A DNA stretch of 64,000 bases from Centroberyx gerrardi (lineage: Eukaryota; Chordata; Actinopteri; Beryciformes; Berycidae): NCBI RefSeq assembly GCF_048128805.1, contig NC_135999.1:25908659-25972658 (forward strand), in the 5' to 3' direction. Positions 22,894 to 34,007 of the stretch are shown one piece after another. The translations under genes and the position numbers were made by a program. The first letter of the stretch is position 1, and each line of letters opens with the position of its first letter. Below the pieces are notes generated by a model. The model did no database searches and was not told the DNA's origin. It saw nothing but the letters and a program-made list of their open reading frames with translations.

Positions 22894-22894
22894 A

Positions 22895-23865
22895 TGTTGC
22901 TGAGGTAATTAGGTAGGGCTAGCTCTTTTAGGTTTGGCAGTAAACAGGATGGTGTATCAGTCAGGACACAGGAATGAAGATGAGGAGACGTAATTTCTTC
23001 TCTGAACTGTATTGCGTTCCAGCAGTATTTATTGGTGCAGTTCAACACTCAGTATTGTCATCAGTCTGGAATAACAATAAATCACCATTAGGCACTGGCA
23101 TCTTGACAGCAACAGGACATAAACTATGGTGAAACATGAATAAAGAAATGTCTATATATATGTATATAACCAAATCAAGCCACCAAGACTCATTTAAACA
23201 TAAACATATTAATAAACATTGCAATGCCCATTTTTAACAGAAGCAGTAACCTAGAGTTGCATACAAATGAGAATATTACTCTTCAGAGAAATAAACAAAC
23301 TTCACGTAAGTATCATTGACCAGATCACACAACGGTCTATGGCGACACCCTTTGGTTAGACGAGGGTACTACGTAATGGCGTTCACACACAACGGGCATT
23401 TTCTCCCCACCTGGAGACGTTATTAACGTAACTCTTCACAACGGCATAAACAGTACTTCTTTAACTTAAACATATGAAGGATCACAAACTAACTTAATAC
23501 TTCCTCCAGTCAATTACAGCATGAGCCTTGTGATAATATTGGAAATATCTCTCATCGCGCTGGGCACATAAATACGTGGTGAAACTTGCGAGATATAAAC
23601 ATAACAACGAAACGACACTTACTTTCCGTCATTGACTCAATACTTGGAATATCACAAACTGGATCACACAGGAAGGACTAAGGATATTAATCGTCACAGG
23701 TAAGTGAATCTAAACTATAAGGTGATGCACGCTGAATTTGAGCACTCCCTCTTTACACACACAAATAGCAAAACACACTAGCGAGGTGCATACGTCATCT
23801 CCTATAACCAGATAACGTGAGTATTAAAGTGATAATTACCCAGAAATGTCCGAGCCTTTTATACA
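22895..23865 (-). repeat. BEL/Pao 5' LTR
   Basis: 971 bp, shown on + as TGTTGCTGAGG...TTTTATACA, i.e. TG...CA ends, next to the target duplication on one side and the primer binding site on the other. Contains the element promoter by family analogy. Only its first 21 bp recur at 19681. Confidence 0.85.
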
Positions 23866-24457
23866 CTGATTGTAAAATGTATTCTTTTACACTACTGATA
23901 TTATCTGGCAAATGAAATGTTCTCATGATTTGCAGATAAGAGCAGGGTAAGAAAATACCTTACATCAAAGAAATGGACTGCTGTCCACACTGTTATACTT
24001 ACATCCACCCTGTTATGTTGGTATTTTAATTTGATTTATTTTAATTTGATATTATCAAATATCAGGCATAGCTGTGTGTTTTACTTAATATCCACTATTT
24101 TAGAATAAATTAAATAATAAATGACCTGGTTAAAGTAAGGGACACACGATCTCCAAGAAAAGGTAATTCTAAAAGTACATATACACTGAAAACACTTTCA
24201 GACAGATATGTCAGTGTCCTTAACAAGGTGGGCTTATCTCATGGTTCACATGTTAAAAACATACCTAGTCAAAATGTCATTTAAGTGATAAAACCTAAAA
24301 ACAATGGGAAATCTTTATTTTATAGAAGTTGTGATGGCCAAATGGCACCCCAACCTAGGAATGACCCGAATCATACTCTACAGAAAGATCTGTCTGATTA
24401 TCAATGCTACACAATCCTTTCCCATCAGATTTAACTTTGTCTTTCTTTCCAATTTAG

Positions 24458-25589
24458 TCACGTTGTGCAGATCCCATACTGCCAGAAGACACCTTGGCTT
24501 CAATCCAGATTCCAGTTCCTGCTCATGCTTAGTGTAATCATCCTCATCCCCCTCCTCTACTATGCTCAGTCCAGCAACTCTCTGTCATGGTGGGAGAGCT
24601 TTCCTCTAAATGTGCACTATAATAGGATTGCCAATAGGACCCACCGGATAAATCAACCTACTCTTTATCAAGATCATCTAAGACAAACAATTTACGAACC
24701 AACTCCAACCGAGGGAGTGAAAACAACAACCTTGAAAATACCTACTGTCATTCAGTACCACTTAGCCTACCCACGCAACTACCACTTTATCATGGATGAC
24801 ACAGAGGCGTGTAAGACCAAGGTCCCTTTCCTGGTTCTGGTGGTTCCGGTGGCGCCCGGTGAGGTGGCCGCTCGGGATGCCATCCGGAAGACATGGGGCA
24901 ACGAGAGCCTGGTTCAGGGTGAGCTGGTCCAGACTCTCTTCCTGCTGGGCCTCCCCGGAGGAGCCGATGCTGAGCAGCAGCAGGAGAAGCTCAAACAGGA
25001 GAACCTGCAGCACCACGACCTGATCCAGAGCAACTTCATGGACACTTACCTCAATCTGACCATCAAAACCATGGTGATCATGGACTGGCTGGCCACCCGC
25101 TGCCCTACGGCGGCCTATGCTATGAAGATCGACTCAGACATGTTCCTGAACATTGACAATCTGGTGATCATGCTGCAAAAGCCCGGCATCCCCAAGCTGA
25201 ACTACCTGACGGGGATGCTAATGTGGAACAGGCCGGTCATCCGCTCAAAGAACTCCAAATGGTACGTTCCAGAGGAAATGTATCCGGATCCCCTCTATCC
25301 CACCTACACCCTGGGCATGGGATACCTATTCTCCAATGATCTTCCAGAGAAATTTGTGGAGGAGTCAAAGTTTATCAAGCCTTTTAATATAGAGGACGCC
25401 TATATTGGCATGTGCATGAAAAGGCTGGGACTTGCGCCCACCTCTCCTCCAAATCCCTCCCAGTTCAAGGCCTACAACACAGTATACAATCGCTGTGAAT
25501 TCTCCCAAATCATCACCTACATTCTTGGGTCTGCAGAAGAGTTGGTGAAATACTGGACAGACTTGAAGAAGCCTGGTTCACCTTGTTAG
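24458..25589 (+). CDS. Gene 2 terminal exon: beta-1,3-galactosyltransferase (GT31, B3GALT1/2/5-like)
   Basis: Same architecture as gene 1: acceptor at 24456-24457, frame from GTG 24465, predicted 391 aa with exon 1. Membrane anchor FQFLLMLSVIILIPLLYY, stem about nine residues longer than in gene 3, then RDAIRKTW, DSDMFLN, GMGYLFS, EDAYIGMC and PGSPC end. The 5' part of the exon and the preceding intron match gene 3 closely. The catalytic part matches gene 1 with identical protein and only two base differences noticed (gatgac for gacgac, tacctattc for tacttattc). This mosaic suggests gene conversion. Expected to act in the Golgi lumen with UDP-Gal and Mn2+ through the DSD motif. The in-frame ATG at about 24519 is an alternative start just inside the anchor, less plausible for a type II protein. 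Confidence 0.92.
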
Positions 25590-27085
25590 CACAAGGATTA
25601 CTACAGATGCACTAGGAGAGTATATGGATAAAGGTGACATGATGGCAGTGAATGGGAAACTTGTAAGTTTAAGTTAGATTTGCGATTGCACTGATCACTG
25701 GTGGAACAGAAGGAGTGTTGTATGTCAAAAGTAAAGACGAGGACTGTAATGCTGGACTTACAATCAGGAAACTCTGGATGATTCCCACTAAGTCGGCATG
25801 CTTGTGGGCCGGTGGTATAGAATTTTTTTTCTTTTTCTCCATTTCATTATGTTGGCCGACCTGCCACCATGCTCAGCCTAGTCCACTCAGTGAGTGTAAC
25901 ATTGAAATCTAAAATGCGTGTGTTAGGGCTTAAAATGATGTTGATAATTGTAAATAGGCAAAAAAAAGTGAGAGACTTCAGAAGTATTACTAGTTTGTTT
26001 GCATTTGTTTATGTGCTACAAGTGTTATTTTCAGACCCGTTTCCCCTTACAGTGGCATACAATGGAAAGCGAAAAAAACGCATCAAAAACGCCTTTTCAC
26101 ATCGTCATGGTAACAGCTTCCGTGTTGATAAACCGGTGCATTACAACTTCCTGTTGCCAGCTATGGCCTTCACCAAATTACTCCACAACCTGCCCAAAAT
26201 TAACATTGGTGAAGTACAAAGTCTTGCTGATCTGTTTTCATTGACTCCTAAATCTGAACTAGAGAAAGGCTACAAATTCTTCACCCAAAGTTCCCTCTTC
26301 GATTATGAAGGTTTTAGGGTTAGGGTTAGTTTCTTAGTCAGTTTCTCCCCGACTGCTGTCATCGCTTGGCAGTCATAACCTAATTTGCATAATGTTATTA
26401 CATTATGTATCTAGTGCCATTACAATTTTGTTGTTTTTGTTGGATTGCTTTATCAAGAAGTTGCAAAAATAAAGTTGCCACAGCAAATTGTGATGCACCG
26501 GTTTCTCAACATGGAAGCTGTTACCATGACGATGTGAAAAAAACCTATTACCAAAAGTTCATCATTTTAAGTTCATTTTCAAGTCCGTCTTTGTCAGGCT
26601 GAAACTTAAATGAAATAAGCTGGTAACTGTGATTGATTGTGATCTGTTTATGTATGGTTGCAAATGTATGTGATATGGTAAGGTATGTGAAAGTGTTTCT
26701 ACTTGGAGGTTAGTAAGAATTAATAACTTTATCACTTACCTGTTTTCAGGAGAGGCATGGAATTTACCTGCAGGAATGGTACAGCCTAGATTGACTCCTG
26801 CTGATGGAAGGGTCTATTTAAGCAGTTGCCTTTTGGCTGTTACGGGGGTTGGACATTAGTGTGTAGCTGTGTGCACGTGAGGTTAAATTAATATAAGTTG
26901 CGTTATTATGGGTTGAGTTTTGTTCAGTTAAGCCAAGTTAACTGTTTATTTGTTTTTGTACATATTATTGGTTACACGTGTAGCATGGTGCCACTTTTTG
27001 TAAATAAAACACCTTTTGTTATACCTGGACGAAGTTTCACGAGTCTGCCTCCTACCACCTTCCTAGCCACTCTGGTCAGGCTATC
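25590..27085. other. 3' flank of gene 2
   Basis: Begins with the UTR shared with gene 1 (to about 25915), contains a MITE (26094-26540) and AATAAA-type signals (26467, 27002). No gene. The frames of up to 169 codons cross MITE and UTR and carry no recognisable domain. Confidence 0.65.
26094..26540. mobile_element. MITE with long terminal inverted repeats
   Basis: 447 bp. The outer 24 bp are perfect inverted repeats (TTTTCACATCGTCATGGTAA.. at 26094-26117 and its complement at 26517-26540), and imperfect pairing continues inward to about 67 bp through AACCGGTGCATTACAACTTC. No coding capacity. A related copy is at 41420-41676 and a partial right end near 9110-9190. All lie in the 3' flanks of galactosyltransferase copies, so the family member may predate the duplications. 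Superfamily not determined. Confidence 0.8.
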
Positions 27086-27561
27086 TCACAGGCAGATAGG
27101 CTAATTGTGAGTGAATGAATGAATGAATACATGAATGAGTATGTGACTGAGTTACTTTCTGGATCTAAAAAATATTGAAAATACAGCTTTGAAACAACAC
27201 CTTTGAGCATACAAAGCTCTATTGTTCTTGTCTATTGTCAAAGCAGTGAGGTATTAAAGTAGCCCTATAAGGGCAAAAATGCTTTCTGAATACTGTTTTT
27301 TCTTTGTCTTTCTTTTCTTTTTGTGATTGTTGATTAATTAGATCTAGGCCAGTTTGTTGTCTGTAAAGTTCTTTGAGATATGTTTGGTGATGAAGGGCTA
27401 AATAAACCTGACTTTCAGGTGTCTGCCTCCACATCTTCACAATGTTCACAATGTTCACATTGGCTGTTATGTTACCATTAGTTACCATTTTTGTGACCAA
27501 AAATATTACTTAATATGGAGGTAATAAGGAAGTAATGATTTGTTATTGGTTACATGCCAAC

Positions 27562-27675
27562 AACTTCGACCTGTTCTGGGCGAGGCCCATCCTTCTGAAG
27601 CGCGATGGCCTCCACCCAAACAGGAGGGGATCCCAGATGCTCTCTGAGAACATGGACTCTGGCCTGAGGGAATGA
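27562..27675 (+). pseudogene. L2 ORF1 3' end (SGNH esterase tail)
   Basis: Reads NFDLFWARPILLKRDGLHPN, then RRGSQMLSENMDSGLRE and stop TGA. DGLHPN is the Asp-x-x-His catalytic motif at the end of SGNH/GDSL-type esterase domains found in ORF1 of L2/CR1-group LINEs. Everything upstream of this motif is absent: the element is 5' truncated exactly here. Confidence 0.75.
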
Positions 27676-27759
27676 CATGGCGGCACGGTAGGAAATGTTC
27701 AGTCACCTCCACCATCCCCTAATCCTGCACGCCACTCAGCTCTCCTAAACGGGACTGGT

Positions 27760-28850
27760 ATGCCTTCTACTATAACCACTATCATTTCCTATCATAGACC
27801 TACTGTAGCAGGCTCATTATCACGCCCCTTTGCTGCTAATCATAATAATATAATTCAAGTTCCTCAACAACTTCTGTTACCCTCTGCTGCTGCTAACTGT
27901 AAACCCGTAAATTTTGGTCTTTTAAACATCAGATCTCTAAATAATAAATCCTTTTTATGTCATGATTTTATTACTTTTAATAATTTGGACTTTTTTTTTT
28001 TTATCATCACAGAGACTTGGTTAACTCGGGGAGACTATAGTCCTCTTATTGAAGCGACCCCCCCCGATTTTACACATCTCCACCAACCCAGGCTGTCAGG
28101 CAGGGGAGGGGGGGTTGCTGTTATTTACAGAAAGGATTTTAAATGCACTCCCATTTTACATAGTAGTTTTACATCATTTGAACATCTTGGTTTTATGTTA
28201 AATTCTAAGGATCCGGTGATAATTTTAATAATATACAGACCGCCTAGACCAAACAATGCTTTTATCCAAGAGTTTGCTGAGTTGTTATATCATTTTATGA
28301 CAAAATATGACAAAAATCTTATTTTAGGTGATTTTAACTTTTGTCTGCTGCCCCACCCAGACTTTTGTTACTGATTTTATGAATACTTTTGAATCTTTTA
28401 ACCTCACTCAAGCAGTACAAGAACCCACACATTCTAAGGGCCACACCCTCGACTTAGTACTGTGCAGTGGTCTCAGCCCTGACAACATTGAAACAAAGGA
28501 TATCTGTGTGTCCGATCACAAAGCGGTTTTATTCAGTGTGGTTTTATCCCAACTTCCTATTAATCACATTACAACTGTCCGCTGCCGTGTTTCTAACTCT
28601 ATGTCTGCTAGCAAGTTTTCTGAGCTTTTTAATGCTGCTGCTTTGCCTTTAACTGCCTTTGATCCAGATTTTAACACAGAGGAGCTGGTCTTCCTTTTTA
28701 ATGACACCTGTCTGACTGTCCTGGACTCTGTCGCCCCATTAAAAGACAAAAAGTCAAATAAAACATCGCAGCCCTGGCTAAATGAATCCACCCAGGAATT
28801 AAAGAGAAACTGTAGGAGACAGGAACGGAAACGGAAGAAGAGTGGTTTAC
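27760..28850 (+). pseudogene. L2 ORF2 endonuclease domain
   Basis: Two overlapping frames (27760-28374 and 28328-29041) contain FGLLNIRSLNNKS, ITETWL, GGGVAVIYRKDF, LILGDFN and, after a frameshift near 28350, HTLDLVLCSGL and VSDHKAVLF. These are the endonuclease blocks of CR1/L2 LINEs. A frameshift inside the GDFN region breaks the domain. Confidence 0.88.
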
Positions 28851-29024
28851 ACGTATTTTATGAGATCTGGAAAGATGCAATGCACAATTATCAAAAGGCA
28901 GTTAAAGAAGCAAGAACAACCTTCTTCTCCAACCTGATTACAGCAAACCATTTTAACCCCAGAATTTTATTCAAGGTAATAAACTCCGTCATCACCCCCC
29001 CCCCCCTGTCATTTTACCAATGCC

Positions 29025-30640
29025 TTGCCAGAGATGTGTGAGGAATTTTTAATTTTTTTTAAGAATAAAGTTGAAAATATAAGACAGCAAATTACTCCCC
29101 CTGACCGAGTTATACATGCCAATAGGGACATCAATAGTTATTTTAGCAATTTTGAACCTATGTCACTGTCATTTTTATCTGAAACTATATCCCACATGAA
29201 ATCTACCACGTGCAGCCTTGATATTATCCCCACCAAATTTCTTAAAGAGGTTATTGACACAGTTGGGCCCAGTATTTTATCAATTATTAATAGCTCGTTG
29301 GAGAAAGGCATTTTTCTTTCTGTTTTTAAACATGCTGTGGTCCAACCTTTTTTAAAGAAACCTAACCTTGATCCCTCTGTTCTTAACAACTTTAGGCCCA
29401 TTTCTAAACTTCCATTTTTATCAAAGGTTTTAGAGAAAATGGTATCAAAAGCTTTTAGCTTTTATGTGTCATAATAACATCTTAATTTCAGTCTGGTTTT
29501 AGAGCTTTACATAGTACAGAAACTGCCCTCCTCAAGGTAACCAATGACCTCCTTTAGAAGCTGACGGGGGAAAGTGCAATTTTAATTCTTTTAGACCTAA
29601 GTGCAGCCTTTGACACTGTAGATCACGCCATTTTAATCGACTGCCTGAACACCTGGGTTGGCATCAAGGACACTGCACTTGGTTGGTTTTATTCCTACCT
29701 TTTAGAAAGAACCTTCACGGTCACCATAGTTAACTACTCATCTTCTACAACTCACATTACCTGTGGTGTACCGCAAGGTTCTATTTTAGGTCCAATTTTA
29801 TTCTCAATCTCTATGCTGCCATTTGGCCAAATTATCCAAAGACACAATGTCTCTTTTCATTGCTACGCAGACGACACACAGATATACCTTCCCCTGAGAC
29901 CTGGTGACCCAAACAGCCTAGCTGCTGTTGTAGATTGCCTCAATGACATCAACTGTTGGATGGCACAGAATTTTCTTCAGCTCAATAACTCAAAATCAGA
30001 AATCATATTGTTCAGTCCCACAAATTCTATCAGTCATATTGAGAGTGGCCTTGGTCCTCTTGGTTGCCAGAAACTTGGGAGTACTATTTGACACTGACCT
30101 AAACTTCGAACCACAGATTAAAAAAATTGTCCAGTCCTGCTTCCTTCAATTGAGAACCATCTCCAGAATCAAACCAATACTATCACACAGCGACCTGGAA
30201 AAAGTAATCCAAGCCCTAATCTTCTCACGACTCGACTACTGTGACTCCCTCCTTTCTGGCATCAACCAAAAGTCACTCTCTCGCCTCCAACTAGTTCAGA
30301 ACGCAGCAGCTAGGCTTCTTACTGGTTCTAACAGAGGACTTCACATCACCCCAATCCTGGCTTCTCTCCATTGGCTCCCTGTTCGTTTTAGAGTTGATTT
30401 TAAGATTTTACTGATCACTTTTAAAGCACGTTTGGGTCTGGCTCCAACCTACATAACAGATATGTTGACCCCATATGAGCCAGTGCGCAGCCTTAGATCC
30501 TCAGGCGGGCCCTTCTGGCTGTTCCAAAGTCTAGACTTAAAACTAAAGGTGACCGTGCTTTTTCCATCAGGGCCCCTCGGCTTTGGAACGACTTGCCTGA
30601 GGAAATAAGGCTAGCAGAATCAGTGACTTCTTTTAAATCA
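29025..30640 (+). pseudogene. L2 ORF2 reverse transcriptase region
   Basis: Contains PNLDPSVLNNFRPISKLPFL, then across stops LLDLSAAFDTVDHAILIDRL, GVPQGSILGPILFS, FHCYADDTQIYLPL (catalytic YADD) and RLQLVQNAAARLLTGSNRGL with HITPILASLHWLPVRFRVDF. At least four frame breaks (near 29475, 29560, 30090, 30500) show it is inactive. Frame breaks are described as seen and not repaired. Confidence 0.9.
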
Positions 30641-32094
30641 CTTCTTAAAAGCCATTTTTATAGACTTGCTTTTATGTGATGTCGTCTTTTTATCATCTTT
30701 TTATCATCTTTCTATTGTCTTTCTATTGTCTTTTTACGACTTTTATCTTAACTCTGTCTTAATTCTATCTTACTTTTATTCTACTTTACTGTTTATCTTG
30801 GTTTTCATCCTACGATCCCTGTTTATTATTGTTTTATTGCTTTTTAAATTCATAATTTGAGTATTCTGCTTTTATTTTGTCTGTCAAAGCACTTTGTAAA
30901 CTCTGTTTTTAAAGGTGCTATATAAAATAAAGTTATTATTTAGTGGCTTATTCAGAGTTAATCAGCAACGATTCATTAAGTAAGTGGTCATAATGCGTAT
31001 TATTATATATTCACAGATATCTAGGAACTAATCATTAGATACTGGTTCAATAGCATGGTATCTGACAGTCTGTTCTTAAGTAACTTATCATTATCTATTG
31101 TACTTGATTCAGAGTTATTCAGGAACTACTAGCAGTTTGTTCCTGATTTGTTCCTTACTTGTTCCTTGGTAACTACTCAGGATTTGTGTACCGTATTGTA
31201 AAGTGCAACACGTCTTACACACTTAGGAGGTCACATAATTGGTTGCCTGCATTTTAAAAGGCAGTTAGACTATTTATACATCCTTTAACAAATCCTAAAC
31301 ACTACACTTAGCATGTGCTTTGTATGCCCCCCATCAAGTCCTCCTCCTAAGGTTTTCATCTTAATAATTATCGAGATAATATCAAATATTGAGATACTTT
31401 TGGCCAAGATAATCGTACTCTGAAACTTTCATATGGCGCAGGCCTCGTTCCACGGTCATCATTATTATCCTCTGGCTCTTGTGCCACCAGCCGCAAGCTT
31501 GAAACATATGGGTAAGTTTGCCACACATGGCCTTTTTTATTTAATTTCGTTTTTTTTTTTTTAAATCCACGCGCTACTTCTCCCCATTTCCTCTTTTTAT
31601 TCTCCACTTTGTTTATATCTGACATCAAATTGATTATATAACGAGGAAGGAGTTGAAAGAACCTGTCACTGAACGCATCATCATGTTAAGTGATGAGACA
31701 GCATTCAAGAAATGAATTCGGCTGCACAGTCAGCTTGGTACAAATAATAAAAGGAGGAGAGCAGTTTGAGCTTCAGATTATCGGCTGTTGTCTTTCGGGC
31801 CCTTAGTAGGCCTACATTTCACACCTAATGTCAAACAGGAATGTCTCTAGTCTCCTCTGCTTAATTACTGTGGTAAAGCCCCACCCACTGCTCCCCACCC
31901 AAAATACCAAAAAGACCGCTTAATACATTTTCTGAATTTTTGTTTAGTAGTTGTGACTGGTGTTAGGATGAACTGGGTTTAATTTAGCAGAAAAATTCCA
32001 GTTACGTTTTTTTTTTGGTCTATGGATTTTGAGTCCCAACCCCAGTACTTTGTCTATGTATATATGTGTGTTTGTGTGTGTGTATGTCTGTGTG

Positions 32095-32103
32095 TATAAA
32101 AGG
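32095..32103 (+). promoter_or_regulatory. Candidate TATA box of gene 3
   Basis: TATAAAAGG lies 316 bp upstream of the proposed first-exon ATG, immediately after a short interrupted GT tract. In gene 2 the same position is occupied by an expanded GT tract without a TATA-like sequence. Confidence 0.4.
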
Positions 32104-32418
32104 GCTGAACAGGTGGACGCTTAAAACCCTCGCCCCTCATGACAAAGAAAGTCCAAAGTCGACAAAAGCGTTAAACTTTATGTATGACATGTCTCTCTCT
32201 CACTCTGACACCCCACCCCCCCGCCCTGCCCCCCCTCTGGCCTTATGCCCTCCCTCTGTCATTTAGGGTAAAAGCAGTGCATTGACCGCAGTGACAGTCA
32301 GTGTGACCACACTTAAGTGACGTGTCAAGACTGTGGTGTGGTCAGCTCTTAACACGCTAATAATCTTCAGAAGGAAGATAGGATGGAAGCAAAGAAGGGA
32401 AGAAAGGTTGCAGCGGTC

Positions 32419-32462
32419 ATGGAGGATGGAGGAACTGATTCATGTGGGAAGGAGATGAAAAG
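32419..32462 (+). CDS. Gene 3 exon 1: N-terminal tail of beta-1,3-galactosyltransferase
   Basis: ATG at 32419 (G at -3, G at +4), 14 codons MEDGGTDSCGKEMK, two bases AG, donor AG|GTGCAA. Joined to 37470 gives ...MKS-HVVQIPYRQKT. Nine to eleven of the 14 residues agree with genes 1 and 2, with frame, phase and length unchanged. The 5.0-kb intron is enlarged by a 1.74-kb insertion. Inference from conservation; transcript data would decide. Confidence 0.6.
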
Positions 32463-34007
32463 GTGCAAACTTTTTAATCATTTCATAGACATAACATAAC
32501 ATTTTGTCCAGAAAAGCAGACTGTTACAGACTAGACCATAACTCTCAGATATGTGGTCATTTCACTTAGAATTTACTAAAAGTACTCCAACAGTCCGAAA
32601 AGTCTGCTTTTCTGATCAAAAGATGGATGTGAAGTAGCCTTATATTGATTAGGACTACTTGAGTTTCAGGTTGGCTCAGACAAATGAACTTAAAGTAAAC
32701 ACAATTAATTTAATGTGATTAACTGTGACTTTTGCCACTGATTGCAGGGTATGTCAGTTGGTCAGTTGAGTTGTCTGATTTGGGTAATAACAGCTGGTAT
32801 TGTAATTTCCATGGAGAATTTAAATGTTGAGATGAACATGATGAAATAGACAAATCTTCTCCAATCATAAAGTAATAATAAAGTAGAGCATGTTTTTATA
32901 AACTGTTGCACCAATGACAATGCAACAAAACTCAGATGCGTCTTTTACGCAAAGAAACTATGCACACCACGTGTTCTGTTTTTAATTAGAAAGACATTTA
33001 GATGCTGGATAACGGCTGGATGTGTATTTAAAGCCAAGCCTCCGCCTCTATCCACCCAGATCACAGAAAACAAGGATTAATGAAATGAAATGATCAGTCG
33101 GCTGTCTGGTCTACCGGCTGGTAATGAAGTCTGTGCGCATTTGGAGAGCTGACTGTCGTATAGCTTAGACACGTGAGGACGGGGTCGTCTGTGGATAACC
33201 TGTAATGGATAGCTTACCTGCACCACACCCAGTCCCATCACTAATTCATCTGCAGCCACAACGTCATTGACTTTTCTTGTTCTCTGCGGCTGTCAGGTGT
33301 CCGACTCATAACTTTTCACATCACCTCCTCCCACTGCGACCTACCCACAGGGAGTAACTCCGGCCTGTAAATCTGTGAAGACCATGAACCGTAGACTGTT
33401 TTCTATCTTATGCAATGTGACCTTAGTCTAACATTTCATTTATTGTTCATAGTTAATGATTAATCACCAATTAATTAATTAAGCATTAACTCTGCTGGCA
33501 AGTTGCAATCCAATAAACCTATGGTTCACTATACCGCCAGTATGTCCATCTCTTGTTGACAGCATGTTTGAGTTGTTTAATTTTGTAGCAACAATGGTAA
33601 GAATGACAGAAGCTTTCTATGCAGCCTGGACAGCTCAGTGCTACTGTAACCTACCTCAAAAGGGCCTTGCTTTTCTAGAAATTCCAGTTCAATTGAGCCA
33701 ATTATTCAAAGTAGTCTATCCTGTTCTTTCTTATCACCACAACACACAGTGCTGGTCAGTCTAGTTACTTTGATGGTTGGCCAAACAGACTATGTACTAC
33801 TCAAAGCCAACCTCTGTTACCATTCTCCCTTTCCACACTGAACCCACCAGCCTGATGGGACTATGTCCTTGTGAGGGGTTTAAGTCAGATTTGTTTCAGA
33901 TTAAAGTTTGATCAACTGTGTTTACTGAAGTCCATGTGGCTTACAGTGACCAGACCCTTTAAATACCATGAAAAACCCACCGTATTTTACACTAGGACCA
34001 AACTCAA

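Larger units (their letters stand above)
19681..23865 (-). mobile_element. BEL/Pao LTR retrotransposon, internally deleted
   Basis: A minus-strand element flanked by the 5-bp target duplication ctgat (19676-19680 and 23866-23870); the empty site is intact at 36807-36811. The right-hand LTR (22895-23865, 971 bp, TG...CA) is complete. The left-hand LTR is only its first 21 bp (19681-19701) fused directly to the reverse transcriptase region, so most of RT, RNase H, integrase and nearly all of that LTR are deleted. A 5-bp duplication is normal for BEL/Pao. Gag and protease are almost uninterrupted, so the insertion is fairly recent. Confidence 0.93.
27560..30938 (+). mobile_element. L2 LINE, nearly complete ORF2, 5' truncated in ORF1
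   Basis: A 3.38-kb insertion whose edges are set by the empty partner (TACGTGCCA|TTTAGTGGC near 10485). It starts inside the end of ORF1, has an endonuclease and an RT region with HCYADDTQIY, and ends in TATAAAATAAAGTTATTA typical of L2. Several frameshifts and stops inactivate it. No clear target duplication was found. It inserted after the block duplication. Confidence 0.93.
27086..33553. repeat. Segmental duplication block (partner 9944-12961)
   Basis: Second copy of the block upstream of gene 2, here upstream of gene 3. It is continuous with the partner except for the L2 insertion (27560-30938) and microsatellite length differences. It contains the gene 3 promoter region and first exon. 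Confidence 0.9.

Noticed and set aside
25869..26378. 169-codon frame downstream of gene 2
   Set aside because: It crosses from 3' UTR into the MITE and has no family signature.
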